From CBDCIS01 sp965217565 (GTDB taxonomy: Bacteria; Chloroflexota; Dehalococcoidia; Lucifugimonadales; CATOSD01): a stretch of DNA of 64,000 nucleotides. The position numbers and the translations under genes are program-made. Below, piece by piece: positions 1-9,127 of this stretch (positions within the stretch are counted from its first letter, which is position 1; each line of letters starts with the position of its first letter). Below the pieces are notes generated by a model. It had not been told where the DNA came from and made no database searches. It worked only from the letters and a program-made list of their open reading frames with translations. The stretch lies in assembly GCA_965217565.1 (NCBI GenBank), contig CBDCIS010000005.1:39184-103183 (forward strand), read 5' to 3'.

Positions 1-2518
1 CCATCTTGTCCCAACCGGTTGAGTTGAGCGGCCCCATGATGTAAGTGAAGTAGCGGTTGTTCGCGTCCTTGAGGCGAACGGTAACGCCCACGCTGGGCTG
101 TGGCCTGTCCGCCTTGACCACTATCTCGATGCCGGTGGCGTCCATCGGCAACTGGATCCCCTCCGGCAGTTTCGGATGCTTAAGAGAGGCCATGAGTTCG
201 TCCATCGGCCTTTCGGAGAAGTCATCGCGGAACCAGCCGATGTCTCCCAGTACCTCGCCCTTCATGGCGAACATCGTATAGCTCTCGCCAAGCAGTTCAG
301 ACAAATCGGTTCCCGACCCTCTAAACACCGGCCCCACCTGATCGACGCCTGGGAGCGCCTCGTAGCTGCCCGTAACTGGCCGGCTCGCCCCCTGCGTGTT
401 CAGGATGACACCCTCCAGCCTGATGTCCGCGCCTGCGGCGTAAAGGGCGCGCTCCTCGAAGCTGCGTTCCAGCGTGCCCCCAAAGCTCGCCGCGAATATC
501 CCAAGCCCTGCCATTAGCATCAGCAGAAGAGACAGCCGCGCGTAGTACGTGGGCTTGCGCGCCATCTGCCACATACCCATCGAGAATCCCACCGGCGCGT
601 GCTGGGCGTATCCCTTCAGCAGCGCAAACGCGATCTGGGCGGGCACGATGCCAATGAGAATCGGGGCGAACACCCGCGGCAGGGGCAGCGTCGGCCCCAC
701 CAGCAGAACCGCGGCGACCGCGCCGGCCTGGATCAACATTCCGCCGGCCTGGGGAAGAACGCCCGTGGCCCGGTTGGTTGCCCAGTAGGCGCCCACCAGG
801 GACGCCAGCCCGACCAGCTGCGCGATCCACGCCGGGCCCTGCCCCTCGAATACCGATCTTATGCCTATCGTCGGCACCAGGATCGCTGCCGTTCCAACGA
901 CTACCAAGTGCAGCAGGGCGGGAGAATCTCCACTCAGGAACCGTATGGCGAGGGGAAACAGCCGCAGCAGCACCATCGCGAAGGCTACTAGGATCATGGC
1001 GGGAACCGCCAGCAACACCTGGTTCACCGCGACCTCGCCGAATACCCCCGTAGCCACCACCGAACCCTGGTCCGATAGCTGGCGGAAGAGAACTACGCTC
1101 AAGACCAGCAGCATGACGTCCAGGTAGTATCGCTGAAAGAATGGCTGGCTGGTGGGCCGTGCGGACTCTTGGCGATGCTTGGTCACGCCGATCCGGGAGG
1201 CCTGAATGGCCGGGATCAGCAGTGCGGCAAAGCTGAGGACGCCCCCCAGCCCGCTCATCATGTATGCGCCGCTCGATATGCTTACCGTCAGCCTGTCGTT
1301 GCCGCTGAGTCCGGAGAATGCGGGCGTGAAGCCAAGCACGCTGATGATGAACGCCGCGAGAAGTGGAGCGACCACTATCGCGAGAACCGAAATGGTGGCG
1401 CCTTCCAGCACGAACACGGCGAGAATCTGCGCCGAGCTCGCGCCCCTGCTTCTGAGTAGCGCGATCTCACCCCGTTGCTGCTCCACCAGAAGCGAGGAAA
1501 TTGTCACGACGTAGTACAGGATGACCACCGCTATGAGAACGAGAATGATGAACATCGGCAGCTTGCTATAGAACAGCCGCGTGTCGTATTCGGCCAGCGC
1601 GTCCTCGAGCTCGGTGATTTGGCGATAGCTGAAGAGGCCGGTTGAGAGGCGGTCGTTCATCACGTCCAGGTTGAAGCGCGCTATCCAGGCATTCCTCGCG
1701 TTCAGCTTGGTCGCGTCAACCCGAAGAAGCCAGCCGTAGGTGCTGTCCATGTCTCTGAAGGACGCGCCGAGCACGTTCATCAAGGTGTTCTCGGTGACGA
1801 AGAAGGGGATGGTCCGGAAGTTGCCTGAGGTTGACGCTCTGAAGACGGCGTCGTTGAGGCTCCAGAATGGATCGCCCGGGTCGTTTCGCTCGAACACTCC
1901 ACTTATCACTACGGTGGCGTGCGGAATGGCGTCGCTCCAATAGGGGACTGCTACAAGCCGGTCGCCAAGTCCCACGCCGAACACCCTCGCCGCGTCCGCG
2001 GGTATGATGGCTTCCAGAAGCAGGGGCTCGCCCGGCCGGCTGAGGGCCTGCTCTCGTCCCCACGCGCCGCTTGCCATGGTTATGTGCTCATCGAGGCTGG
2101 GAATGGACGCGAAGTACGTGCGGGCATTGTCCTCGCCCGCGAGCGCTTCCTTGCCAGGCGCGGTCAGGAAGAAGGTGGAGGTCTTGCTGCCCCTGATGCG
2201 GTCTTCGAGGAACCAGGCGACGCGAGCGTCGAACTCGCGGGTCATGGCGTTTGCGACCTTCTCATACTCGGCAAAAGTGGTCGGGCCTCGTTCAGCCTTG
2301 ACGATCACATCGAGCTCGCGGCTGGTAAGCTTGCCCAGCGTGTTCTTGAGCGCCAACTCTCTGAGAGCGTCGAAGTAGATCACGGTGCCGGCCATGATAG
2401 CCGACGCCAATAACACGCCGACGACCACCGTGGACAGCAGCCGCCAGTGCGCCAGGCTGCGCCGGGCCACCAGCGGCCAGGCCGATACTATCCTTGACAC
2501 TACCAACGCTATGTCCAT
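1..2518 (-). CDS. FtsX/MacB-type ABC transporter permease, partial (C-terminus beyond left edge)
   Basis: The reading frame stays open from ATG at 2518 to the first base of the window, so about 839 residues are visible and the C-terminus is missing. It starts MDIALVVSRIVSAWPLVARR, followed by a transmembrane anchor, a long extracytoplasmic region, and then several hydrophobic segments around 'LVLIAVVILYYVVTISSLLVEQQRGEIALLRSRGAS', the signature of FtsX-like permease domains (an LLRSRGAS coupling-helix-like motif after a TM pair). It closely resembles the upstream neighbour in layout and in motifs such as FFQRYYLDV, so the two look like tandem paralogues. Its start lies 5 bp after the neighbour's stop, indicating one operon. 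Such permeases normally pair with a separate ATPase for lipoprotein, peptide or lipid export; that ATPase is not in view and could lie to the left. The substrate cannot be told from the sequence. Confidence 0.85.
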   Translation of the reverse strand, partial: MDIALVVSRIVSAWPLVARRSLAHWRLLSTVVVGVLLASAIMAGTVIYFDALRELALKNTLGKLTSRELDVIVKAERGPTTFAEYEKVANAMTREFDARVAWFLEDRIRGSKTSTFFLTAPGKEALAGEDNARTYFASIPSLDEHITMASGAWGREQALSRPGEPLLLEAIIPADAARVFGVGLGDRLVAVPYWSDAIPHATVVISGVFERNDPGDPFWSLNDAVFRASTSGNFRTIPFFVTENTLMNVLGASFRDMDSTYGWLLRVDATKLNARNAWIARFNLDVMNDRLSTGLFSYRQITELEDALAEYDTRLFYSKLPMFIILVLIAVVILYYVVTISSLLVEQQRGEIALLRSRGASSAQILAVFVLEGATISVLAIVVAPLLAAFIISVLGFTPAFSGLSGNDRLTVSISSGAYMMSGLGGVLSFAALLIPAIQASRIGVTKHRQESARPTSQPFFQRYYLDVMLLVLSVVLFRQLSDQGSVVATGVFGEVAVNQVLLAVPAMILVAFAMVLLRLFPLAIRFLSGDSPALLHLVVVGTAAILVPTIGIRSVFEGQGPAWIAQLVGLASLVGAYWATNRATGVLPQAGGMLIQAGAVAAVLLVGPTLPLPRVFAPILIGIVPAQIAFALLKGYAQHAPVGFSMGMWQMARKPTYYARLSLLLMLMAGLGIFAASFGGTLERSFEERALYAAGADIRLEGVILNTQGASRPVTGSYEALPGVDQVGPVFRGSGTDLSELLGESYTMFAMKGEVLGDIGWFRDDFSERPMDELMASLKHPKLPEGIQLPMDATGIEIVVKADRPQPSVGVTVRLKDANNRYFTYIMGPLNSTGWDKM

Positions 2519-2523
2519 GTTCC

Positions 2524-5500
2524 TCAGCCCCCCACTCTCGAGATAGCGTGCAGGTCAAGACGGAGCATGTTGCGCGCCAGGCTATACAGCGAGATAAGGA
2601 AAATAGACACCAGCGCCGCGTAAATCGCCGCCATAAAGGGCCAGTCCGTCATCAATATGTAGGGCGGCACGATCTGTCGGCCCGTCTCTGTCACCGCAAC
2701 CGACGACACGAGGATAGTGCTCATCTGAAAGCCTGCCCATGTGCCCAGGCCCAGCCCAACAAGAACGATGGCGAGGTGTTCCAGGCTGAGCAGGCCCATC
2801 ATCTGTCGCCCCGAAAGCCCCAGGGATTGGAGGAATCCCATTTCGTTGCGGCTTTGGTTGGCGAAAGACAGCAGGTAGATGACGTATCCCAACGCGGCCG
2901 TGAACACGATGAGGGCCAGGGAGAGCGCCACCATGGCCCGCCATCCCGCCGTGATGAGCGGGTCCAGCCGAATGGCGGTGAGCTGAGCCTCTCTATCGAA
3001 CACCCTGTCGCTCGACCCGGTAAGCCTGTAAACGACCTCGCTGACCGATTCGCCCGCGCCTGGGGCCTCCGATATGAAAAGTTCGTTCGGATAGAAGCTC
3101 GTCGTTGGGCTGAGGATGTTCAGATGCCTGAGAAGGCCGTCGAGGTCTGCCAGGATGAACCCGCCGGTACCCGGCTGCAGGGTGGGGAAGTAGTCTACAC
3201 GATTGTTTATGACAACGGGAATCAGGCGGCTCATTATGTCCAGAATCAGAACGTCACCCACTCGCGTTCCGGTGCCTGACAGGAATGAAGAGCTTGCCAC
3301 GATTGGCATAGCGCCCCCGCTGGGACTCTGGTAAAAGCCCCGGATTCCCCTGTCCGTGTCCTTGCCGAACCGGAAAAGCGCCGAGGCATTGCCGCTGTGC
3401 GCCTGTTCGGGCGTCGAGCCGATGCTATCGGACGATAGAGCCGAGGTTGCGAGGGGTATCCAGGTGGACCTGCCTTCGAAGCCGTCCACCAATATCTCCT
3501 CTCCCCCCGGGCCCATCGTCACATGGAGGTCGTCCAGAAGCAGGAACCCGGCTGTGCCGGCTGGCCCGAAAACAGGCTCGTATATCTGTATCGCCGCCAC
3601 GCTGAGAGGCGGAATCAGGTTTCTTGGCATTTCGCCCTTCATCAGCCGCCACTCGGGTGGTCCCAACTCGCCGAGCGAAACGGTCTTCACGATGCCGCTG
3701 GAATCCTGGATCGCCGCCCACAAGAACATGTTCGAATACTGCTCAGCGGGCTTTGCCCACACCCCAATAGTGGCTGCCCCGTCCGGGACAACGATAGGCT
3801 CGTTCTTGGAGACAGGCTGAAGTGAGCGCATTATGCCGCTGAGCGGAGCGGCCGAAAAGTCGTCCCGGTACCAGGAGATGTACTGGAAATCCTGGGACTC
3901 CAACGCGAGCAGGTCGAAGTGCCTTCCCGCAAAAGTCGCGCCTACCTGGCCGCTTCCGCGAAGTCCCAGCGACACCTGTGTGACGCCCGGAATCGTCAGA
4001 TAAGTCTCCTTGAGCGAGCGGGTTCCTCTCGCCAGGTAACCCGGTATGCTCGCAACGCGAATGTCCGCTCCAACATTATACAGGATTCGCTCTTGATAGC
4101 TGCGATCCAGAGTTCCTCCAACCGTAGTCGCCAGAACACCCAGTCCCGTGACCAGCACCAGTAGCAGCACAAGCCAACTATACTGCAACGGGTTGCGAGC
4201 CATGTGCCACAGCCCCATTGAGACCCACACCGGCGCTATCTTGGAGAGGCCTCGCAGCAGAATGAACGCCAACTGCGTCGGAACCAGCGCGATGAGGGCA
4301 ATGGTTGGCACGAAGCTTATCTCATCCGCCGCGGGCCTCTCCAGGTTCACGAATGCGGCTACTATAGCCACCTGGACAATCAGCCCCCCAACCATGAGCC
4401 GCGTCTGCTGGGCGCGCTGTGTCATCCAGTATGCCGCTCCCACCGCCAACAGCGCGGCGACCGGAAGCGGCCAGCCGAGTTCGCCACCGGCTTGGAGGTC
4501 GCGCGCGATGACGGCGGGAACAAGCGCGGCCACTGTCGCGGCGGCCAACAGATGCGCCAGCGTGGGCGCCTCCCCGCTTATGAAGCGCACGAGCAGGGGA
4601 AACAATCTCATGAAGAGTAGAGCAACGGCAACCAGGAAGAGAATCGGCGCCAAGAGCAGCGCTTCGTTTACCTGCACGTCTTCGAAGAGACCGCCCGAAA
4701 CGAACTGCCCCCGGGCCCGAAGCTCCCAGAAGATGAGGCCGCCCAGGATCAATATGCCCACGTCAACGTAGTATCTCTGGAAGAGGGGAGCGGAGGGAGG
4801 CCGCGATGAGCGCAACTTGTGGACTACTAGGCCCGTTCTGGCGCCGATTAGGGCCGGCACGACGAATATCGCGAGGGCGAGGATGCCTGTCCCAAACGCC
4901 AACGCGAATGGCTGCCAGTGGAATTCCACCGGCAGCAAGAAGCCGTCGGTAATCTCCCTGAAATACGGCAGAACGCCTGTCAGGGCCACCGCTCCCATTG
5001 CCAGGAAGGGCGCGAGTATCACTGCCACTGTGGTCAGGGCGAGGCCTTCCAGCGCGTACAGCCGCAGCAACTGCATTGTGCTCGCGCCGCGGCTCCGCAG
5101 CAGGGCCACGTCGTCCTCTCTGCTCCGCACGAGATAGGAGACCATCATGGATAGGAAGTACAGCACGGTCAGAAGCATGATGGTCAGCAGCAGCAGCAGC
5201 GGAACGCTGGAGAAGAAGCTGCGACGCTCGAAGTTGTCCAGCAGCCTGCCTATGCCGGTGAATACGCCCGCGCCGGGCAGGGCTATCGAGATGTCGTTCT
5301 CGAGCCTCTTGATCCGCTCGCGGGTCTGGTCTATCGACCACTCCTTGAGGCTTTCTTTGTCCACGAAGAGGTTCCAATGCAAGCTGGCGACGGAGCCGGG
5401 GTACGCGGCGCCGACTCCCTCGATCATCACTTCCCGCGTGGTGAATAGCGACAGAGGCGGCTCCTCGGGATCTACAACAACCTCCACATCCACAGCCTCT

Positions 5501-6180
5501 TCGAGCGGCGCGGGATTGAGGTAAGCCCCCGCGTTTCGGCCCCAGTACTCCTCCGTGGTGTCTATCGGCTCCACGATGCCTACAATCTTCGCGGTTACAC
5601 GAGTGGGGTCTCCGAGCGATGGCGTCAGAACGACCTCATCCCCCACGCTCAGGTTGAACTCAAACGCCTGTCTGGACCCCAGGACAGCCTCGACGATCGG
5701 CCCCTGGGAGCCCTTCGAGATTGTGTCCGTGGCCCACCGTCCCGACATGAAATCGACGTGCCTCTCTATGTTGGAGAGGAACTGCAAGTACCCGCGCGAG
5801 ACCCTTTCTTCTGCCGAATCTTCGGGAAGGGGGGCGTTCGGCTTCCCGATAATATAGGTGGGGGACCTGACGTAACGCTCGTGGCCTCGGTAGATTTCGC
5901 TTATATACCGCTCAATCGATTCCTGAAAGAGCCGCTCGCTCCCCTCAATACCCTCTCTATCGAGCGGCACGTGAGGAGCGAAGGTGAAGAGGTTCAGGAA
6001 ATAGACGGAGGACCTGTCAATGGCCGTGTTGATACCCAGTCTCTGCAACGATTTGAAATAGACCGGCGCCCCGGCTACGAGGCTGCTGGCTATGACTATG
6101 CCGACGAAGATGCTTAGTAGCAGCTTCCAATCGTCGAGCAGCCGCTTGACAATTAGATTGGATGTGGAAAGCGAACGCAT
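2524..6180 (-). CDS. Large FtsX/MacB-type ABC transporter permease
   Basis: This 1218-residue membrane protein has an N-terminal anchor (about residues 15-37), an extracytoplasmic domain of about 270 residues, and an FtsX-like block near 325-450 with the motif LLRSRGAST. A central run of hydrophobic helices follows, then a second extracytoplasmic domain, and a C-terminal FtsX block (LQSLGLSGRQMMGLL and last TMs near 1085-1205). This two-module layout is typical of long FtsX/LolCE-like or MacB-like permeases. The partner ATPase is not adjacent on this side. It is the first gene of a two-gene minus-strand unit with the partial paralogue downstream (5-bp gap). The start ATG at 6180 precedes MRSLSTSNLIVKRLL. 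Its role in export or envelope maintenance is a family-level inference. Confidence 0.88.
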   Translation of the reverse strand: MRSLSTSNLIVKRLLDDWKLLLSIFVGIVIASSLVAGAPVYFKSLQRLGINTAIDRSSVYFLNLFTFAPHVPLDREGIEGSERLFQESIERYISEIYRGHERYVRSPTYIIGKPNAPLPEDSAEERVSRGYLQFLSNIERHVDFMSGRWATDTISKGSQGPIVEAVLGSRQAFEFNLSVGDEVVLTPSLGDPTRVTAKIVGIVEPIDTTEEYWGRNAGAYLNPAPLEEAVDVEVVVDPEEPPLSLFTTREVMIEGVGAAYPGSVASLHWNLFVDKESLKEWSIDQTRERIKRLENDISIALPGAGVFTGIGRLLDNFERRSFFSSVPLLLLLTIMLLTVLYFLSMMVSYLVRSREDDVALLRSRGASTMQLLRLYALEGLALTTVAVILAPFLAMGAVALTGVLPYFREITDGFLLPVEFHWQPFALAFGTGILALAIFVVPALIGARTGLVVHKLRSSRPPSAPLFQRYYVDVGILILGGLIFWELRARGQFVSGGLFEDVQVNEALLLAPILFLVAVALLFMRLFPLLVRFISGEAPTLAHLLAAATVAALVPAVIARDLQAGGELGWPLPVAALLAVGAAYWMTQRAQQTRLMVGGLIVQVAIVAAFVNLERPAADEISFVPTIALIALVPTQLAFILLRGLSKIAPVWVSMGLWHMARNPLQYSWLVLLLVLVTGLGVLATTVGGTLDRSYQERILYNVGADIRVASIPGYLARGTRSLKETYLTIPGVTQVSLGLRGSGQVGATFAGRHFDLLALESQDFQYISWYRDDFSAAPLSGIMRSLQPVSKNEPIVVPDGAATIGVWAKPAEQYSNMFLWAAIQDSSGIVKTVSLGELGPPEWRLMKGEMPRNLIPPLSVAAIQIYEPVFGPAGTAGFLLLDDLHVTMGPGGEEILVDGFEGRSTWIPLATSALSSDSIGSTPEQAHSGNASALFRFGKDTDRGIRGFYQSPSGGAMPIVASSSFLSGTGTRVGDVLILDIMSRLIPVVINNRVDYFPTLQPGTGGFILADLDGLLRHLNILSPTTSFYPNELFISEAPGAGESVSEVVYRLTGSSDRVFDREAQLTAIRLDPLITAGWRAMVALSLALIVFTAALGYVIYLLSFANQSRNEMGFLQSLGLSGRQMMGLLSLEHLAIVLVGLGLGTWAGFQMSTILVSSVAVTETGRQIVPPYILMTDWPFMAAIYAALVSIFLISLYSLARNMLRLDLHAISRVGG

Positions 6181-6304
6181 CTGCTATCCCGCGGTTACAG
6201 CGATTACATTGGAAACTCACCCCGGCCCCGAGCCATTGTTCCAGAGACCTGAGCGCTACCCAATCATAGCACACTGCCCACAGGTTGCGGATGCGGCGGC
6301 GCGC

Positions 6305-6340
6305 TTTTGAGCCTGTATCAGTTTGACAAGCCTTTGCTGG
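6305..6340 (+). repeat. Dispersed intergenic repeat, copy 1
   Basis: The block TTTTGAGCCTGTATCAGTTTG, with a short tail ending CTGG, recurs in inverted orientation at 61321-61354 with one mismatch in its first 21 bases. Both copies lie in the non-coding stretch upstream of a plus-strand gene (DUF1800 here, MmgE/PrpD there). Function is unknown. The rest of the 6181-6457 gap shows no gene. Confidence 0.5.
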
Positions 6341-6457
6341 GATGCTACCTTCTGAATATGCGCTGCCTGCTATCACCGCGGGTTTGCGTTGGTTATGCCT
6401 TTGCTGCGATCGATTGATGTAAGCTAATGCGTGTGTATTGGAAAGGAGGAGCAACTG

Positions 6458-7870
6458 ATGGCCAACAAAGAAGACATTGCGCTCATGTCGCATCTCATGC
6501 GGCGCGCCGGCTTTGGCGCGACACGCGAGGAGGTCGAGGCGCGCGCGGAGAAGGGCTATGCGGCGACGGTCGAGGAGCTGCTCGACGTCGAAGCTCAGCC
6601 CGTTACCGACGAGTACTCGCTCTTTCGGCATCATCCCATAACCGAAATGCCCGGCGGCGCGGTTGGGCCCGGCCAGGCGTACTGGCTGTACCACCTGCTG
6701 AACACCCAGAGGCCGCTCGAGGAGAAGATGGCCGTCTTCTGGCATCAGGTGTTCGCCACCGGCAACGGCAAGGTCGATAACTGCAATCACCTCATCGAGC
6801 AGATTCGGATGTTCCGCGAGCACGGCATGGGGAACTACCGCGACCTGCTCGTCAAGCTTGCCAGCAACCCGGCCATGATCTTCTGGCTGGACAACAACGA
6901 GAACCACAAGAACGCTCCCAACGAGAACTGGGGCAGGGAACTCCTCGAACTCTTCTCCCTCGGCGTCGGCAACTACACCGAGACCGACGTCTTCGAGTGC
7001 TCCCGCGCCTTCACGGGCTGGACCATCGCCGCCAAGATGCCTCGCTTCCCGTATGGCCGCCATCCCTGGAGCTTCGAGTTCCGACCCGAAGACCACGACT
7101 TCAGCGAGAAGACCTTCCTGGGGCATACGGGCAACTTCAACGGCGAGGACATCATCGACATCGTGGTGAGCCAGGAGGCGTGCCCGCGCTTCATATCCCG
7201 CCACCTGTACAACTTCTTCGTGGCGGACGAGCCGCAGGTTCCGGCATGGGACATCGAGGAGCCGCGAGACCCGGAGGCGATTCGGGAGTTGTCGGAGGTG
7301 TTCGTAAGTTCGGGCTACGAGATGAAGCCTGTGCTGAGGACCCTGCTCAACTCCGACTACTTCAAGGAGTCGATGTACCAGAAGGTGCGGAGTCCCGTAG
7401 AGGTCGTGGTGGGCACGCTCAGGCTCACAAAGGACGCGCTTGGCGTTGACCCTCGGCTGGAGGCCATGGCCAAGGAGCCGGGGTACATGGGCCAGGAGAT
7501 ACTGGACCCGCCGAGCGTTGAGGGCTGGCACACGGGCGCTGAGTGGATAAACAGCGGCTCGCTGGTGAAGCGGGTGAACTTCGTGGCGGACCGTGTGAAC
7601 AACGTGGAGTTGCCCGGAGTGAAGAGCATCGTGAAGCGGATAGCGGAGTCGAACGGGCAGGCGATGAGCGCGGAGACGCTGGTGGAACAATGCCTGGACC
7701 TGATAGGGCCGCTGGAAGTCGCCGAGTCCACGCGGAAGGAACTCATCACGAACGTAGAGGGCGAGGGTGCGATTTCGTGGGCGTCTGAAGAGGACTACGC
7801 GAAGTCGGCTCGGCGCGTCGGCGAGACGCTGGCGCTGATAGCGGCGACCAGGGAGTACCAGTTCGGCTAG
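6458..7870 (+). CDS. DUF1800 domain-containing protein
   Basis: The 470-residue product is recognisable as DUF1800 from its N-terminal HLMRRAGFGATREEVEA segment, then EKMAVFWHQVFATGNGKV, FWLDNNENHKN, ENWGRELLELFSLGVGNYTE and AFTGWTI, all in family order. DUF1800 proteins are widespread in environmental bacteria, often beside DUF1501 genes, and their biochemical role is not established. ATG at 6458 was chosen because a strong AAAGGAGGA lies 8 bases upstream; an in-frame GTG at 6431 would put that Shine-Dalgarno inside the gene. No signal peptide is obvious. The NHL propeller gene follows 62 bp downstream on the same strand with its own ribosome-binding site, so the pair is probably co-transcribed. 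DUF1501 is absent here. Confidence 0.9.
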   Translation: MANKEDIALMSHLMRRAGFGATREEVEARAEKGYAATVEELLDVEAQPVTDEYSLFRHHPITEMPGGAVGPGQAYWLYHLLNTQRPLEEKMAVFWHQVFATGNGKVDNCNHLIEQIRMFREHGMGNYRDLLVKLASNPAMIFWLDNNENHKNAPNENWGRELLELFSLGVGNYTETDVFECSRAFTGWTIAAKMPRFPYGRHPWSFEFRPEDHDFSEKTFLGHTGNFNGEDIIDIVVSQEACPRFISRHLYNFFVADEPQVPAWDIEEPRDPEAIRELSEVFVSSGYEMKPVLRTLLNSDYFKESMYQKVRSPVEVVVGTLRLTKDALGVDPRLEAMAKEPGYMGQEILDPPSVEGWHTGAEWINSGSLVKRVNFVADRVNNVELPGVKSIVKRIAESNGQAMSAETLVEQCLDLIGPLEVAESTRKELITNVEGEGAISWASEEDYAKSARRVGETLALIAATREYQFG

Positions 7871-7932
7871 GCGACGTCCTATCGAACGATCAGCCGCCGC
7901 TACGGCGGACAGCAAGCAGTAGGAGGTCTGAA

Positions 7933-8940
7933 ATGTTGACCACGACTGTGGCCGGGCGAACCTGGAGTTTCAGTCACGCGGTGGGCCGCAACGCGGCCGC
8001 GGGCAACGGCTTTACGCAGCCGGTGGCCCTGGCATCGGCCCCCGAGGGCGTGCTCTACGTGTTGAGCCGGGGCCAGGAGGGCGCCGGCGGAGTGGTCGCG
8101 CCCAACAAGCGCATCGGCAAGGTAACCATTGACCAGCAGTTCATAGGCGATTTCGGCAGAGACGAGTTCGTCTGGCCGGTGGACCTGGCCGTGGACCGCG
8201 ACGGCAACCTGTACTGCTCGGAGGAGCACGGAAACTACGTCCTCGTCTTCGACGAGGACGGGCAGAAGATAGGGCAGTGGGGAGAAGCGGGAAGCGGTGA
8301 GGGCTGCTTACGCGGCCCCGCCGGCCTAGCGTTCGACGCCGACGACAACCTCTACATCGTCGATGGCGGCAACGACCGGGTGCAGAAGTTCACCAGAGAC
8401 GGCGAGTTCCTGATGAGCTTCGGACGCTCGGGGAGCGGAGAGGGCGAACTCGCCAAGCCATGGGGCATCTCGCTGGACAAGGACGGCAACGTCTATGTCG
8501 CGGACTGGGGCAACAACCGCGCGCAGAAGTTCTCCGCCGCCGGCGAGTTCCTGCTGAGTTTCGGCGACGACGGCAAGGGCGACGGCGGGGAACTCGACCA
8601 TCCCTCCGACTTGGCCGTTGACAGCGAGGGCGACGTTTACATCGTCGATTGGGGCAATTTCCGAGTGCAGATATACGGCCCGGAGGGCGATATCATCACC
8701 GCCCTCTACGGCGACGCCACCGAGTTCTCCAACTGGGCGAAAGAGGTGGTGGAGGCCAACCCCGACGTGACCAAGGCGTATCGCAGGGTCCAGGACATAA
8801 CCCCGATGGGCCGATTCAACCGGCCCGTCGGAATCGCCATCGACGAGCAGGACCGCATCATCGTCACGGACAGCACCAGGGGGAGGCTCCAGGTCTATGT
8901 CAAGGAGAAGGACTACATGGACCCGCAGTTCAACCTGTAG
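7933..8940 (+). CDS. NHL-repeat beta-propeller protein
   Basis: The 335-residue protein contains at least five successive NHL repeats. Each runs roughly 'hP.GlAvD.dGnlYVaD.gN.RVQkF...GeFl.sfG', for example DNLYIVDGGNDRVQKF, GNVYVADWGNNRAQKF and GDVYIVDWGNFRVQIY. The repeats should fold as a six-bladed propeller like those of Brat, PAL or Vgb-type proteins. No catalytic residues or signal peptide are evident, so a binding or scaffold role is the safest reading. ATG at 7933 is preceded by TAGGAGG. It follows the DUF1800 gene and is closed by a terminator hairpin at 8984-9013, so the two probably work together; what they bind is unknown. Confidence 0.9.
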   Translation: MLTTTVAGRTWSFSHAVGRNAAAGNGFTQPVALASAPEGVLYVLSRGQEGAGGVVAPNKRIGKVTIDQQFIGDFGRDEFVWPVDLAVDRDGNLYCSEEHGNYVLVFDEDGQKIGQWGEAGSGEGCLRGPAGLAFDADDNLYIVDGGNDRVQKFTRDGEFLMSFGRSGSGEGELAKPWGISLDKDGNVYVADWGNNRAQKFSAAGEFLLSFGDDGKGDGGELDHPSDLAVDSEGDVYIVDWGNFRVQIYGPEGDIITALYGDATEFSNWAKEVVEANPDVTKAYRRVQDITPMGRFNRPVGIAIDEQDRIIVTDSTRGRLQVYVKEKDYMDPQFNL

Positions 8941-8983
8941 CCTGGAATTGACCGGCGGTCGGAATCGATTGAAGAATTGAAGA

Positions 8984-9013
8984 GAGGGGGTTCGGAGCAT
9001 TCTGAACCCCCTC
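8984..9013. terminator. Strong hairpin terminator (copy 1)
   Basis: A 13-bp stem (GAGGGGGTTCGGA pairing with TCTGAACCCCCTC, one G-T pair) closes a four-base GCAT loop and is followed by a weakly T-rich stretch. It sits 44 bp after the NHL gene and matches the hairpin at 9724-9754 almost exactly. Confidence 0.75.
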
Positions 9014-9127
9014 TTTGGTTCTCTCATCTGTAGTCTGGCAGGAAGCGCTTGACTCCGAGTTCGAGCAGGCCTCAGATTGACAGGACTGTAGACACGATAT
9101 GCTCCCAGTAGAAAAGGAGGTTGAAAA

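Noticed and set aside
6017..7915. Long open frame antisense to the DUF1800 gene
   Set aside because: It is the GC-rich shadow of a strongly conserved plus-strand gene, with an Arg/His-rich, non-family product.
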